The notes: generated by a model from the letters alone, not told the origin. Shown: positions 42,852 through 53,847, numbered from the stretch's first letter. The stretch: 64,000 nucleotides of DNA from Halodesulfovibrio sp. (GCF_025210605.1 NZ_JAOARI010000028.1:1-64000); one strand, 5' to 3'. Numbers and translations are program-made.

Positions 42852-44942
42852 CTACATCTGCAATGCAGAAAAGTCCGCCAAACGACCAAGCTGCTGTACA
42901 AGAGCGCTCAACAAGTTCAAGCGGTTTGCGCGTACTTTCTGGTCGTCGCACATAACCATTACATTATCAAAGAATGCGTCAACCGCAGGGCGAAGCTCTG
43001 CAAGCAACGCGAATAACGCATCAAAATCTTCTTCTGCCCAAAGCTGGGCAAATTTAGGAGCAACGTCTTCAAGAGCTGCTGCAAAAGATTTCTCTGCGTC
43101 ATTTTCAAACAATGCAGAATCGTATGCGCCTGTAAGCTCTACACCTGCTTCACTACCCTGCTTGCGGATAATGTTTGCAGCACGCTTAAAGGTCAGCACA
43201 GCCTGATCGAAGCCTTCACCTTTGCTGTACGTAGCAAGAGCTTTCAGTCGAGCATCTGCTGCCCACACGTCATCAGAATCTGCATTAAGCACAGCTTCTA
43301 CCAGAAGAGTTTCATAACCTTTGCTGGTAAAGTAGTTTTTAAGGCGCTGTGCAAAGAACTCGTTAAGCTTAGCAAGAGCTTCCTGCTCATCGAGTTTCCA
43401 ATCAATATTTTCATAACGATTCTGAGCAGTAGCAAAAAGTTCTGCCGCAGAAATACGTAAATGCTTTTCAATAATAATACGTGCAATACCAAGGCAGCAG
43501 CGACGCAAAGCATACGGGTCAGCAGCACCGGTTGGAATCATGCCAAGACCGAAACAGCCTGCAAGCGTATCTGCTTTATCTGCCATGGAAACCAGCGCGC
43601 CACACAAGGATGATGGAACAGGGGAGTCAGGACCTGCTGGCAGGTACTGTTCTGCAATTGCATCCGCAACAACAGTGGACTCACCTTTACGTGCAGCATA
43701 AATGCCGCCCATAATGCCCTGAAGGCTGTCGAATTCACCAACCATTTCAGATACAAGATCAGCCTTGCAGATGCGACCTGCGCGTTCTGCATCCGCTTTG
43801 ATCTCTGGCGCAACCTTTGCTGCAAGATCAGCACACAAGCCGGAAATACGGCGAGTTTTATTCCCCATGCTGCCTAGTGGTGCAAGGAAAATAACACTGT
43901 CGAGCTTCTCAAGCCATGTGTCTACATCAACTTTGAGGTCTGTATTCCAGAAGAAACGACCATCTTCGAGACGCGCACGCAGTACACGTTCCCACCCTAC
44001 TTTTACCACTCCCATTTCATTCGGAGTAGTATTCAGTACAGTAAGGAAGTGTGGCAACAAGTTGCCTTCAGCATCTTCTACACCAAAACTTTTCTGGTGA
44101 CTCTGCATGCTGGTGAGCAGTGCCTGACGTGGCAGTTCGAGGAAAGATGCATCAAAATCACCAAGACAAGCGATTGGATGTTCAACAAGACCTTGAACTT
44201 CATCAAGAAGGCTATCTTTCCAAATAATGCGTCCGCCTGCTTTTTCAGCAAGAGCATTACCTTCCTCGATAATTTTTGCACGGCGTTTTTCCGCAGAAAG
44301 AACAATCGCACAAGTATTTTCGATTGTATCGAAGTAGTCAGCAGCGTTAGCAATCGCAAAAGGTCCTGCCGCGTGAACTCGGTGACCGTATGTTTTGTTA
44401 CCAGAAGTAAGCTCTGCAACAGTAAACGGCACAACTGCATCGTTCAGCATTGCGAGTAACCAGCGAATTGGGCGTGCAAAGGTGAATTCCTGATCGCCCC
44501 ACTTCATTTTCTTAGCGAAAGAAAGGTGTGCGATTAATTCCGGGCAAAATGCTGCAAGCAAATCAGCGGTTTTGGCACCGCCCATTTTTTTGCGAACAGC
44601 AAGGTATTCACCTTTATCAGTTTCAAGGCGGAAAGCATCCGCAAGATCTACACCCTGAGTTTTAGCAAAACCGGCAGCAGCTTTAGTCGGGTTGCCGTCA
44701 GCATCATATGCGATGCGTACAGGAGGTCCCGGAATGACTTCTTCACTTTCTTTCTGAACTTCTGCAATGTCATATACCATTACAGCCGCACGGCGAGGGG
44801 TTACATGCGATTCAACTTTATCAAAGTCCACGTTGGACTCTTTAAGAAAGCTAGAAAGGCGGGTAATTAATTCGTTTTCCAACCCCTTTTGAAAACGGGC
44901 GGGAAGCTCTTCTGTGCCGATTTCCAAAATAAATAAGGACAT
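42852..44942 (-). CDS. glyS: Glycyl-tRNA synthetase beta subunit
   Basis: A 696-residue subunit of the tetrameric GlyRS. It starts MSLFILEIGTEELPARFQKG and has VTPRRAAVMV, RPIRWLLAML and the HD-like internal domains, ending with the anticodon-binding region. It supplies tRNA binding to the alpha subunit. It is 18 bases from glyQ. Confidence 0.96.
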   Translation of the reverse strand: MSLFILEIGTEELPARFQKGLENELITRLSSFLKESNVDFDKVESHVTPRRAAVMVYDIAEVQKESEEVIPGPPVRIAYDADGNPTKAAAGFAKTQGVDLADAFRLETDKGEYLAVRKKMGGAKTADLLAAFCPELIAHLSFAKKMKWGDQEFTFARPIRWLLAMLNDAVVPFTVAELTSGNKTYGHRVHAAGPFAIANAADYFDTIENTCAIVLSAEKRRAKIIEEGNALAEKAGGRIIWKDSLLDEVQGLVEHPIACLGDFDASFLELPRQALLTSMQSHQKSFGVEDAEGNLLPHFLTVLNTTPNEMGVVKVGWERVLRARLEDGRFFWNTDLKVDVDTWLEKLDSVIFLAPLGSMGNKTRRISGLCADLAAKVAPEIKADAERAGRICKADLVSEMVGEFDSLQGIMGGIYAARKGESTVVADAIAEQYLPAGPDSPVPSSLCGALVSMADKADTLAGCFGLGMIPTGAADPYALRRCCLGIARIIIEKHLRISAAELFATAQNRYENIDWKLDEQEALAKLNEFFAQRLKNYFTSKGYETLLVEAVLNADSDDVWAADARLKALATYSKGEGFDQAVLTFKRAANIIRKQGSEAGVELTGAYDSALFENDAEKSFAAALEDVAPKFAQLWAEEDFDALFALLAELRPAVDAFFDNVMVMCDDQKVRANRLNLLSALVQQLGRLADFSALQM

Positions 44943-44960
44943 CTCAATTCTTCCTACGGA

Positions 44961-45842
44961 CTAATCGTTATTTTTAGCAGGCATCAACGGGAAACCAAGC
45001 TCTTCGCGCTGCTGTGCGTACAAGCGGGCAACGCCAGAGGCAAGGGCACGCACACGACCAATGTAGCCAGTACGCTCCGTAATGGAAATAGCGCCACGAG
45101 CATCAAGCATATTGAAGGTATGGGAACACTTCAAACAGTAATCATACGCCGGAAGAGGCAATCCGGTTTCGCAAAGCTGCTTGCACTCTTTTTCAAACAT
45201 ATTGAAAAGCTCAAGAAGCATTTCTGGATCACTGTGCTCGAAGTTGTACTTGGACATTTCCACTTCGTTTTGATGGTATACCTGACCGTATGTAACTGTG
45301 TCGTTGTACATGAGATCGTACACAGACTCTTTTTCCTGCAAGTACATGCAGATACGCTCAAGACCATAGGTAATTTCTACGCTGGTTGGATGCAAGTCGA
45401 TGCCACCGACCTGCTGGAAGTATGTAAACTGTGTTACTTCCATGCCATTCAGCCAAACTTCCCAGCCAAGCCCCCATGCACCGAGGGTTGGAGATTCCCA
45501 GTCATCTTCAACAAAGCGAATGTCGTGTGCAGACGGATCAATACCGAGTGCACGCAAGCTGTCGAGATAAATCTCCTGAATATTATCAGGAGACGGCTTT
45601 AACACAGCCTGAAACTGGAAATAATGCTGCAAGCGGTTCGGGTTTTCACCGTAGCGACCATCAGTTGGACGACGGGAAGGCTCTACATATGCCGCCTTCC
45701 ACGGTTCCGGCCCAATAACACGCAAAAAAGTTGCGGGGTTAAACGTACCGGCTCCACACTCGATGTCGAACGGCTGCTGCAAAACACAGCCCTGTTTGGA
45801 CCAAAAATCCTGCAGGGTGAGGATAACGTCTTGGAAGTTCAT
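44961..45842 (-). CDS. glyQ: Glycyl-tRNA synthetase alpha subunit
   Basis: A 293-residue class II catalytic subunit with [40 protein letters not shown] (motif 2 region) and TYGLERI (motif 3 region). It activates glycine; together with GlyS it charges tRNA-Gly. The alpha-beta type is normal for deltaproteobacteria and other bacteria that lack the dimeric form. Confidence 0.97.
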   Translation of the reverse strand: MNFQDVILTLQDFWSKQGCVLQQPFDIECGAGTFNPATFLRVIGPEPWKAAYVEPSRRPTDGRYGENPNRLQHYFQFQAVLKPSPDNIQEIYLDSLRALGIDPSAHDIRFVEDDWESPTLGAWGLGWEVWLNGMEVTQFTYFQQVGGIDLHPTSVEITYGLERICMYLQEKESVYDLMYNDTVTYGQVYHQNEVEMSKYNFEHSDPEMLLELFNMFEKECKQLCETGLPLPAYDYCLKCSHTFNMLDARGAISITERTGYIGRVRALASGVARLYAQQREELGFPLMPAKNND

Positions 45843-45910
45843 GTTGTTCCCCTGAATACTATATTCTCTACACGGCTTATGCCGAGTTGTTGTGGTAACT
45901 TTGTGTAGCG

Positions 45911-46648
45911 CTAAACGCGTCTAAACATTCCGTTTTCCCAGGAAAGACCTATATGATATTGAATAAAGCCGTCAATCGATCGCGAAAGCTCCTTGCGAGC
46001 TTTCGTGGAAAGTTTCAGCTCTGTCCAACGAAGCGGATAATTTTCCTGCACAAATCGCAAAGCGTCAAGAGATTCCTTACTTAATCTGAACCTCGGACCT
46101 TGCGATCGTGCACAGGCAGCGCATGTCAGCACGCCTTCCTGAACATGAAAAACAGGATATTTTAAGGTGTTAGAACACACCTGACAGACATGTAGCTCTG
46201 GATTATAGCCTTGATCGAATGCAAATCGAGCACGAAAAAAAATAGACCAGATTTTATCCAGTTCCTCTGATTCATTCAATAAAGCCAACATTTCAGAAAA
46301 AAGGTTGTATGCTGCGGGCGCACCTTCGAATGAAATACCCATAGCTTCCATAAACTTTTGGCAATTTACAGCAAGCCCGAGCCGCTCATGATTCACCCGA
46401 AGATTGTCAGGTGAGTCCATCAACGTACCCTCTTCTAAAGAAAAATATGTAGCCAGCTTACTTCCCTTAACGCGGAATAACACCCGATTCAAGTGATCTA
46501 AGCAGCCACAAAAACGCCTTCGGCTACGGCAGCCGCCAAAGGCAAAGGCATTCATAATTCCCCTTGTAGGAGACAAAAAGCGGACCCAAAGGTCCGCTTC
46601 TTTAAATCTTCCAATACGGAGGATAATAACTTTTTCGGTAAATTCCAT
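45911..46648 (-). CDS. recO: DNA repair protein RecO
   Basis: A 245-residue recombination mediator. An N-terminal OB fold ([32 protein letters not shown]) precedes a helical domain with a four-Cys zinc site, CQVCSNTL and CAAC. It helps load RecA onto SSB-coated single strands with RecR. The start lies 5 bases after rodZ. Confidence 0.93.
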   Translation of the reverse strand: MEFTEKVIILRIGRFKEADLWVRFLSPTRGIMNAFAFGGCRSRRRFCGCLDHLNRVLFRVKGSKLATYFSLEEGTLMDSPDNLRVNHERLGLAVNCQKFMEAMGISFEGAPAAYNLFSEMLALLNESEELDKIWSIFFRARFAFDQGYNPELHVCQVCSNTLKYPVFHVQEGVLTCAACARSQGPRFRLSKESLDALRFVQENYPLRWTELKLSTKARKELSRSIDGFIQYHIGLSWENGMFRRV

Positions 46649-46653
46649 CAGAA

Positions 46654-47625
46654 CTATGAAGCGGCAATATGTACGGTGCGTACTTTACCATCTGATCCAT
46701 TAAAGGAGTATGGTACGCCATCAAGTGTAAGTGAAATTCCGCCAGAGTTTCCTAAACGCAGAGACAGGTTTTTCGGGAAAGAAACAGTGAAACCTTCGCC
46801 ATTGCGGAGTAAAAACTCCTTGCGTGGGAACCCTTCACCGGATGCTTCAATCCAGCAGTCAGCAGTGGCTTCAATACGCAATAAGCGCATTGGACCATCA
46901 ACTTTTTTCTCCGCTGTTTTTTTAGCTGCATTTTGCGCAACAACATCAGAAGGAGCAACAACTGGCGCTGCTGGCTTCTTCGCGACAGCTTTAGCTTTAA
47001 CAGGTTTCGGCTTAGCTTCAACTTTAGCAGCCTTAGGTGTTGCTGGCTTAGTTGCTTTTGCCTTTGCTTCTGCTTTTACTTCCTGCTTCGGAGCAGGCGC
47101 TGCTTTTTCAACAGGAGCCACTTCAGCAACCTGTGACTGTTCAGCCTGCTCTACAGGCTCTACTGGCTCCTGCACAACAGGTTCCTGCTCAGCAGGTTTT
47201 GGCTGCACAGGAACTTCTACAGTCGCCTCTTCACTATCAAGTGTCGCGGTGCTGGACTGCATAAAGTAGTAGCCCACCGCAGCGAGAACAGCAATAAGGA
47301 CAATGATAGCAATAAGCTTAACAGGCGAACCCGATTTTTCCCTGCGGGCAATGACGGGTTCAGCAACTTCTTCCTCAAGCTCGTCCTTATACGCAACGTC
47401 AACCATTGCACCAAGTTCTTCAGGATCAAGCCCTACAACCATTGCGTAGCTTTTAACAAATCCTTTCACGTACACTGCATGAGGCAGTTCCGATTTAGTA
47501 CCTGATTCTATAAATGCAAGTGTGCGCGGCGCCAATTTTATGCGTTCAGAAAGTTCTTCGAGAGTTATACCTTTTCGTTCCCGTTCCTCACGCAACAAGG
47601 TTCCGAGCTCCAGCATTTCAGACAT
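46654..47625 (-). CDS. RodZ-like helix-turn-helix membrane protein
   Basis: A 323-residue protein. The ATG at 47625 follows GGAGG. Residues 1-75 form the RodZ HTH (LGTLLREERERKGITLEEL; LAFIESG; YVKGFVKSYA). A single membrane segment lies near 105-125 (VKLIAIIVLIAVLAAVGYYF). A long Ala/Lys/Pro/Glu periplasmic linker leads to a terminal DUF4115-like beta domain. RodZ links MreB filaments to the envelope. It is part of the mfd-to-glyS gene string. Confidence 0.88.
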   Translation of the reverse strand: MSEMLELGTLLREERERKGITLEELSERIKLAPRTLAFIESGTKSELPHAVYVKGFVKSYAMVVGLDPEELGAMVDVAYKDELEEEVAEPVIARREKSGSPVKLIAIIVLIAVLAAVGYYFMQSSTATLDSEEATVEVPVQPKPAEQEPVVQEPVEPVEQAEQSQVAEVAPVEKAAPAPKQEVKAEAKAKATKPATPKAAKVEAKPKPVKAKAVAKKPAAPVVAPSDVVAQNAAKKTAEKKVDGPMRLLRIEATADCWIEASGEGFPRKEFLLRNGEGFTVSFPKNLSLRLGNSGGISLTLDGVPYSFNGSDGKVRTVHIAAS

Positions 47626-47637
47626 CTGTACCTCCAC

Positions 47638-48570
47638 TTACAGCCGAACGTCTACGACGGCATTATTACGCAGTTTTTCAGCGTATTCTTTAAAACTAGC
47701 TTCAAGACGAGGCGCTCTCAGCTTCGCTTCAATTTCCTGCGCCACTTCATCAAGCGGACGCAGTGAACCTTTAGTCTTACTATGCAATTTAATCAGTGCC
47801 TTATTTGATCCAATAGACAGCACATTAGAAACAGTACCATCTTCCATGGTATCCACTGCTGCCATCATCTGAGGCGAAATATCTTTCACACCAAGTTCAC
47901 CAAGGTAGCCACCCTGCTCCTTGCCCGGTCCAACAGAATATTTTTGCACTGCTTCTTCGAACGAAATCTTTCCGGCAGCGAGTTCGCTTCTTACGTTGCT
48001 TACATTAGAATCATCACCAAAAATGAGTAAGCTAAGCTCGATTTTGCCATCAGCAGCAAACTCTGCCTTGTTTTTTTCGTAAAAACGCTCAACTTCTTCT
48101 TTTGTGATAACAACCTTACGCCCAACCATTAAACCAAGGAGACGCTGACGAATGATGGAAGCTCTTACACGCTCTTTTACAGAATCGACGGTAAGACCAT
48201 CCTTTATAATCTGCTCTTTAGCTTTAGCAAGTGTGAGACCTCGCTGCTGAGCAAGCTTACGCAGCTCATTTTCAATTTCAGCCTCATCCACGGTAATTCC
48301 GCGTCGCTCAGCATCCTGTAAAAAAAGTTTTTCTGTTACAATGTTCTCAAGAACAGAGCTCAGAATAGATTTTACTTTTGGGCTGTCAGCATATTTGGAA
48401 CCAAGCACTCCGGCTTTTTTAAGTTCCGGTATTGCAAGTTGTTTTAAATCATATAGTGTTACAATTTCACCATTCACCACCGCAGCAATTTTATTCACCA
48501 ACTGTTCGGCATGTGCAGGTGTAGCAAGCATTACAATAGCTGCCAGCGCAACTAAAAATCTGGAGGGCAT
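47638..48570 (-). CDS. SurA-like periplasmic peptidyl-prolyl isomerase/chaperone
   Basis: A 310-residue exported protein. The signal peptide ends TPAHA-EQ at about residue 21. A SurA N-terminal chaperone domain (NKIAAVVNGEIVTLYDL; LENIVTEKLFLQDAERRG) is followed by one parvulin domain (about 160-280; LSLLIFGDDSN, GGYLGELGVKDIS). E. coli SurA has two parvulin domains. It would assist outer-membrane protein folding. It sits 12 bases before rodZ. Confidence 0.88.
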   Translation of the reverse strand: MPSRFLVALAAIVMLATPAHAEQLVNKIAAVVNGEIVTLYDLKQLAIPELKKAGVLGSKYADSPKVKSILSSVLENIVTEKLFLQDAERRGITVDEAEIENELRKLAQQRGLTLAKAKEQIIKDGLTVDSVKERVRASIIRQRLLGLMVGRKVVITKEEVERFYEKNKAEFAADGKIELSLLIFGDDSNVSNVRSELAAGKISFEEAVQKYSVGPGKEQGGYLGELGVKDISPQMMAAVDTMEDGTVSNVLSIGSNKALIKLHSKTKGSLRPLDEVAQEIEAKLRAPRLEASFKEYAEKLRNNAVVDVRL

Positions 48571-48746
48571 ATTCTTCTCCCGATAGAGGTGATAAACATC
48601 TGCACACCATAGCTCCCCTTGTGATGCGCGAGTTCTTACTCCTTGGGTCTGTATTACCTTTTAAGCAATTATGCAATAATGAGAAAACTCAAATCCGCTA
48701 TCCTTGCTGGATGTTTCATAAAATATTTTCTCATTGAATTTCAATC

Positions 48747-49775
48747 CTATATACCATCACCATCTTCGCTTTCACCGCCGGATTCATCAGCCGGTTCAGC
48801 GGAGGCTTCTTCTTGAATCGGGGCAGAATCAACCGGATTCTCATCATTATTTTTTTCGTGCAGCTTTTGTGAAAGAAGCGGTGTCACTTTAATTTGAGCA
48901 CTTGTAACCTGCTTTTCCAACCAATCCATAAACGCACTGTTCATTTTTTGATCGATCAATACTCGCTCAATCACTGCGTATGCTTGAGATGGACCGAGAA
49001 GTTTTTCAGGAAGAACAGATAGCAACACCAGCTGCTCATACCCATATGCAGTCGTTGAAATATTACTGCTTGTTTTTGGTTTTAGCTGCTGTAGTGCTGA
49101 TGCCCACTGGTGTGGCAAACGATTCTTTTTCAATTTAAGCTCACGCACAACCACATCAGACGGTAACGTCTCAACAACTTTTTTCCAATCTTCCGCTTTT
49201 TCTAACAGCACAGAAGACCGGAGCACCGCTTTTCTGTCGTTACTGCGAATAAGAAGAACATGGACACGCTCTGGAATATAAAACTCAGAAAGATTGTCTT
49301 TGTAATACTGTTCTGCTTCTTGGTATGTCAGAGATATTTTCGGGCGCAGAACATCATTAAAGAATAATTTCATTTCCAAATGACGCTTTAAAAACAATCG
49401 CCATACTTCGATATCAATATATTCTTCCGTAAGGGTCCGTTCGAAAAGGTCGTCTGGATAATCTGCTCTGATAGCAGCCTCTTCTTTTTCTACCTCCTCA
49501 GCAGAAACACTCAGCCCTTCTGCCTCCAAGGCGTCACCCACAAGCTTATAAACAATAAGTTCCGAAAGAACATTACCGTATTCCTCACTCATGGATTCAA
49601 CAGAAGGGATAATACCGGACACCCATCCTATATTATTCAAATCATAACGCGATTCTAACTCTTTAAGATAAATCGGTTTACCATTAACCCGTGCTACAAC
49701 ACCTTTTTCTTCTGGATGCTGTGAGCAGCCTGCAACAAGAAACAGCAGGGTCAATATTAGTATGACTCGGCGCAT
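48747..49775 (-). CDS. SurA N-domain lipoprotein, putative peptidyl-prolyl isomerase
   Basis: A 342-residue envelope protein with a lipobox LVAGC at about residue 13-17. A SurA/PrsA type N-domain (VVARVNGKPIYLKELESRY; LSELIVYKLVGDALEAEGL) is followed by a degenerate parvulin-like region (YYKDNLSEFYIPERVHVLLI) and an acidic tail. It resembles the other chaperone downstream and is probably an anchored partner. The isomerase core looks weak, so catalysis is uncertain. Confidence 0.78.
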   Translation of the reverse strand: MRRVILILTLLFLVAGCSQHPEEKGVVARVNGKPIYLKELESRYDLNNIGWVSGIIPSVESMSEEYGNVLSELIVYKLVGDALEAEGLSVSAEEVEKEEAAIRADYPDDLFERTLTEEYIDIEVWRLFLKRHLEMKLFFNDVLRPKISLTYQEAEQYYKDNLSEFYIPERVHVLLIRSNDRKAVLRSSVLLEKAEDWKKVVETLPSDVVVRELKLKKNRLPHQWASALQQLKPKTSSNISTTAYGYEQLVLLSVLPEKLLGPSQAYAVIERVLIDQKMNSAFMDWLEKQVTSAQIKVTPLLSQKLHEKNNDENPVDSAPIQEEASAEPADESGGESEDGDGI

Positions 49776-49785
49776 TCAATACCCT

Positions 49786-52700
49786 TTATGCAGTTATAAG
49801 AGGTTCAAGTTCTTTTTTCAGTTTTGCAAGACGAGTACGCAAGTCATCTGTCCCCTTCAAAAGCAACTCAAGCGTTGCTGGAGGCGTGAGCTTGGCTCTG
49901 TCTATATTATCGTTCACCCATCCTACAAGTAACGCCGGAGAAATCACATCTGCATTTTCCGCCCATGTAAGACGCACTTTATCACGCAAAATATCAGCAC
50001 GTTGCACCTGAATAGCCATAAGAAAACGCTTAAATTCAAGCACACCCAGAAAACTCACAAGCTCTGGAGGCAACGCGCCGAAGCGGTCTCTGATTTCAAG
50101 TTCAACATCCTGCATTTGCGCAGCATCTACAGCTGAAGAAAGTGCCTTGTAGAATTTCAAACGTTCTTTTCCGTCTGGAATATACGACTCTGGAATATGC
50201 GCGTTAATGCCAAGGTTGATTTCGGTTTCAACCACAACATTTTCTTTTTCACCTTTCAAGCGTTTTACTTCGGCTTCGAGCATCTCCAGATACATGTCGA
50301 GACCTATTCGCGCCATTTGACCGGATTGCGCTTCGCCTAAAATGTTTCCTGCTCCACGCAAACGTAAATCTTCCATAGCGACCCTGAACCCAGCGCCGAG
50401 ATAATCCAACTCAAGAATAATGCGCAAACGCTTACGAGCCGGTGCTGGCAACTTATCAAGGTTGTTTACAACAAACACAGCATGAGCTTGTCTATCGGAA
50501 CGTCCCACACGCCCCCGCAACTGGTACAACTGTCCTAACCCGAACATTTGTGCCTGATCGACAATAAGGGTGTTAGCACGCGGGAAATCGAGTCCAGATT
50601 CTACAATGGACGTACATACAAGTACATCCAATTCGCCATGCCAGAACTGATGCATTGTCTCTTCGAGATTCTTTTCAGACATTCGCCCATGAGCCATGCC
50701 AATGCGTGCATCAGGTACGAGTTCGCGTACATACTCTGCAACACGTTCCAGCCCTTCCACTCTGTTGTACACCCAGAATACCTGTCCATCGCGAGCAAGC
50801 TCACGTTCCAGAACACCTTTAAGCTCCTGTGCTTCACGTTCAATTAAGGCTGTCTTAACAGGCTTGCGTCCTACAGGAGCTGTTTCAATAACAGACAATT
50901 CTCGAACACCGGACATAGAAAGCTGAAGTGTTCGAGGAATAGGCGTTGCGGTTAATGTTAATACGTCAACGTTACGCTTAAGTTTTTTTAATTTCTCTTT
51001 ATGGCGTACCCCAAAACGCTGCTCTTCATCTAACACGAGAAGGCTCAGATTCGGTAAATCTACGTCGTCAGACAACAAACGATGTGTACCGATAAGGATA
51101 TCTATCTGTCCACGGGCAGCAGCGGACAACACCTCTTTCTGACGCGTGCGTGTTACAAACCGGCTGAGCAGCCCAATGTGCACAGGGAAACGGGAAAGAC
51201 GGCTTTTGAAAGTCTGATAATGCTGTTCTGCAAGAACAGTTGTCGGACAAAGCAAAGCAACCTGCTTACCTTCACAGGCTGCACGGAACGCGGCACGAAT
51301 CGCAACTTCTGTTTTACCGAACCCAACGTCACCACAGACCAGCCTGTCCATCGGCTCCGGCTTTTGCATGTCATCAAGAACATCCTGAATAGCTCGCGCC
51401 TGATCGGGAGTTTCTTCAAAGCCGAAAGACGCTTCAAATTCACGATACAGTTCATTTACAGGACCATATGAAAAGCCTTTAGCTAATCTTCGCCATGCAT
51501 ACATTTCCATAATGTCATGCGCGACCTTTTCAATAGCCTTACGTGCTTTAGACTTGCTTGCCTGCCAAGCTGCACCGCCAAGCTTATCAAGCGCAGGGGC
51601 GGCTCCATCCGGTCCTTTGAAAAGCTGAATGAGAGAAAGTCTATCTACCGGAAGATACAGCTTATCTTCACCGGCATATTGAAGCAGTAAGAAGTCGTTA
51701 GCAACGTCACCCAGATCAAGTCGATGCAGTCCACCAAAAGTGGCAATACCATAATCCCTGTGAACCAGATGTGCGCCAACCTTCAGGTCGTCGTAATCTT
51801 TTAAACCAGAGAAAGCACCAGAGCGAGCACGAGTTTGCCGTTCTATTTTAGGTTGTAAAACATCTTCACCGAGCAAAAGAATATTATCCCATTCAAGCTC
51901 AATGCCTCTACGAAAAGAGGAGACAAGCGCAAACAAGCCCCTTTCGCGCGGGGCATAGCACATGTGCGGCATCAAACCATCTTGCTCTGCCAGCGTAAGA
52001 AATTTTTTACGGCTACGGTCTGTGGCAAAGCTCAAAACAACCTGCCGTTTTTCTTTCATCCATTCTTGCAGACGCGCAACCAACGTATGCCACGGACGTT
52101 CAACATCTTCCGGTTTTTGGAATATATCCTGAAACGCACCATAGCTACGTTCTTGAAGCGAGGAGCCTTGCACCTCGATGCCCATCTTCAATTCTTCAAA
52201 ATGAATTCTGCGGCTTTGCTCCCATACGCTTTCAGCCGTATCAGCAGGACGAAGCACACAGCTGACAGGCTGGCGAACTCCGTGTTCGTTTGCCTGTTCA
52301 TCTAAAAAGGATGTCCACAGCCGCTCAGATTCTTTCAAAGCTTCTGTAAGACCACTTTCCGATGGCAGAATGTACACAGCTCCCTTTGGAAGCCAGTTTT
52401 CGAGGTAGCTGGAGTTCTTATAAAAAAATCCGGGTAAAAAAGTGTAGTTACCGTTTTCAGCCACATGCTGCATTGCAGAGGATTGACCAGCAGCTAAAAC
52501 ACCATCAGCCTCAAGATGCTTCCACCAAACCGATGCCTGCGCCACATTAGAGTCACTTAGCACGACCGGAGCAGCAGGAAGCAATACTAGCTCCTGAATA
52601 TTACCGCGTGACCGCTGAGATGTCGGTTCAAACAGTCGAATCTCTTCTAAAATGTCACCAAAAAATTCCATGCGAACAGGAAGAGTGAATCCCGGACAAA

Positions 52701-53247
52701 AAATATCTAGAATATCACCACGCAGAGCAATCTCACCCGGCTGCGTCACTAACGGAACGCGAGTATACCCCCACTCAACAGCCTGCTCGATAATAAGATC
52801 TGGTCCTGTCTCATCACCAAGGGCTAGCAGCAACTCGTTATGTAAAAAAATATCTTCTGGCGGCAGCGCAGGAAGGAAGTTATCGATGGAAAGCAGCACA
52901 CCTTGTGCAGCACGCTTAAGCCCAAGTCCGTACAGACTCGCCATTCGTGTTGCCCATCGTGATTTGCCATACGTACCCGCTGGATGTTGTGGAATTGTAA
53001 GCCACTCGTCATCCCACTGCGGGGTTGCTAAGGAAACAGGCCCTCGGGAACAGTTCGGAGTAAATAGTCGCAACAGCCCGTTAAGTTCTGCAAACTCTTT
53101 GGCATCCCGTGCGACGACTACCACATGTTCGCCCCTGTCGCGTAGTGTTCGCGCTAGCCGAGCCTGACTTGCAGGTCCGCTTCGCGCCACATGGACAACG
53201 GCATCTTTGTCATTTTGAATTTTTCTGACGATTTCAGAAAACAGCAC
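49786..53247 (-). CDS. mfd: Transcription-repair coupling factor Mfd
   Basis: An 1153-residue ATP-dependent translocase. It has UvrB-like N-terminal domains (EWGYTRVPLV; LRGDILDIFCPG), an RNA polymerase interacting domain (GAHLVHRDYGIATFGGL), RecG-like helicase motifs (CGDVGFGKTEVAIRAAF; LVLDEEQRFG; TLTATPIPRTLQ; QLRGRVGR) and the C-terminal autoinhibitory domain. It removes stalled polymerase at lesions and recruits UvrA. It starts the long minus-strand gene string, 10 bases from the chaperone gene. Confidence 0.97.
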   Translation of the reverse strand: MLFSEIVRKIQNDKDAVVHVARSGPASQARLARTLRDRGEHVVVVARDAKEFAELNGLLRLFTPNCSRGPVSLATPQWDDEWLTIPQHPAGTYGKSRWATRMASLYGLGLKRAAQGVLLSIDNFLPALPPEDIFLHNELLLALGDETGPDLIIEQAVEWGYTRVPLVTQPGEIALRGDILDIFCPGFTLPVRMEFFGDILEEIRLFEPTSQRSRGNIQELVLLPAAPVVLSDSNVAQASVWWKHLEADGVLAAGQSSAMQHVAENGNYTFLPGFFYKNSSYLENWLPKGAVYILPSESGLTEALKESERLWTSFLDEQANEHGVRQPVSCVLRPADTAESVWEQSRRIHFEELKMGIEVQGSSLQERSYGAFQDIFQKPEDVERPWHTLVARLQEWMKEKRQVVLSFATDRSRKKFLTLAEQDGLMPHMCYAPRERGLFALVSSFRRGIELEWDNILLLGEDVLQPKIERQTRARSGAFSGLKDYDDLKVGAHLVHRDYGIATFGGLHRLDLGDVANDFLLLQYAGEDKLYLPVDRLSLIQLFKGPDGAAPALDKLGGAAWQASKSKARKAIEKVAHDIMEMYAWRRLAKGFSYGPVNELYREFEASFGFEETPDQARAIQDVLDDMQKPEPMDRLVCGDVGFGKTEVAIRAAFRAACEGKQVALLCPTTVLAEQHYQTFKSRLSRFPVHIGLLSRFVTRTRQKEVLSAAARGQIDILIGTHRLLSDDVDLPNLSLLVLDEEQRFGVRHKEKLKKLKRNVDVLTLTATPIPRTLQLSMSGVRELSVIETAPVGRKPVKTALIEREAQELKGVLERELARDGQVFWVYNRVEGLERVAEYVRELVPDARIGMAHGRMSEKNLEETMHQFWHGELDVLVCTSIVESGLDFPRANTLIVDQAQMFGLGQLYQLRGRVGRSDRQAHAVFVVNNLDKLPAPARKRLRIILELDYLGAGFRVAMEDLRLRGAGNILGEAQSGQMARIGLDMYLEMLEAEVKRLKGEKENVVVETEINLGINAHIPESYIPDGKERLKFYKALSSAVDAAQMQDVELEIRDRFGALPPELVSFLGVLEFKRFLMAIQVQRADILRDKVRLTWAENADVISPALLVGWVNDNIDRAKLTPPATLELLLKGTDDLRTRLAKLKKELEPLITA

Positions 53248-53284
53248 TCGTCACTGCTCCCATAGTATAAAATACATAAACTAA

Positions 53285-53321
53285 AAAAGCCGCTTACCTA
53301 AAGAATAGGCAGGCGGCTTTT
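53285..53321 (-). terminator. Terminator downstream of cheW
   Basis: This hairpin lies between cheW and mfd, both on the minus strand. On that strand AAAAGCCGC pairs with GCGGCTTTT, with CCTA/TAGG inside. A run of T follows. Confidence 0.75.
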
Positions 53322-53370
53322 GCTTTTCAAAAGAGGAAATTTATTTTTTTAAAAAACCCTCAAGGAAAAA

Positions 53371-53847
53371 CTACATCTGTCCGAGGACATCAAGATCTTC
53401 ATTAGAAAGCAAACGATCAAGATCAAGCAAAATAAGCAAACGATCCTGAAGCTTACCAACACCACTGATGTACTCAGACTCCATACCTGCAACTACAGCC
53501 GGAGGTGGTTCCACCGTGCTTGCTGGAATTCGCAGAACTTCAGACACGGAATCAACAACAAACCCGACAATCATATTGTTGATCTCGATTACAATAATTC
53601 GGGTGTGTTTGTCATGCTCTTTGGAGCTAAGACCAAAACGCCTTCTAAGGTCAATGATTGGAATCACTTTTCCTCGAAGGTTGATTACCCCTTCAACAAA
53701 ATCTGGAGCTTTTGGCACTTTGGTGATTTCCATAGTTCGGATAATTTCCTGAACTTTCAGAATATCAACACCAAATTCCTCTTCACCTATACTAAAGGTG
53801 ACTAGTTGCATCAGCTCGTCATCCTGTTTCTTTTGAGGCTCATTCAT
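53371..53847 (-). CDS. cheW: Chemotaxis adaptor CheW
   Basis: A 158-residue protein. The ATG at 53847 has AAGGAG; the frame continues upstream without a plausible start. It has FSIGEEEFGVDILKVQEII, VEGVINLRGKVIPIIDLRRR and GFVVDSVSEVLRI, all CheW hallmarks. It couples receptors to CheA. No cheA lies nearby; CheW acts with receptors such as the one at the right edge. Confidence 0.94.
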   Translation of the reverse strand: MNEPQKKQDDELMQLVTFSIGEEEFGVDILKVQEIIRTMEITKVPKAPDFVEGVINLRGKVIPIIDLRRRFGLSSKEHDKHTRIIVIEINNMIVGFVVDSVSEVLRIPASTVEPPPAVVAGMESEYISGVGKLQDRLLILLDLDRLLSNEDLDVLGQM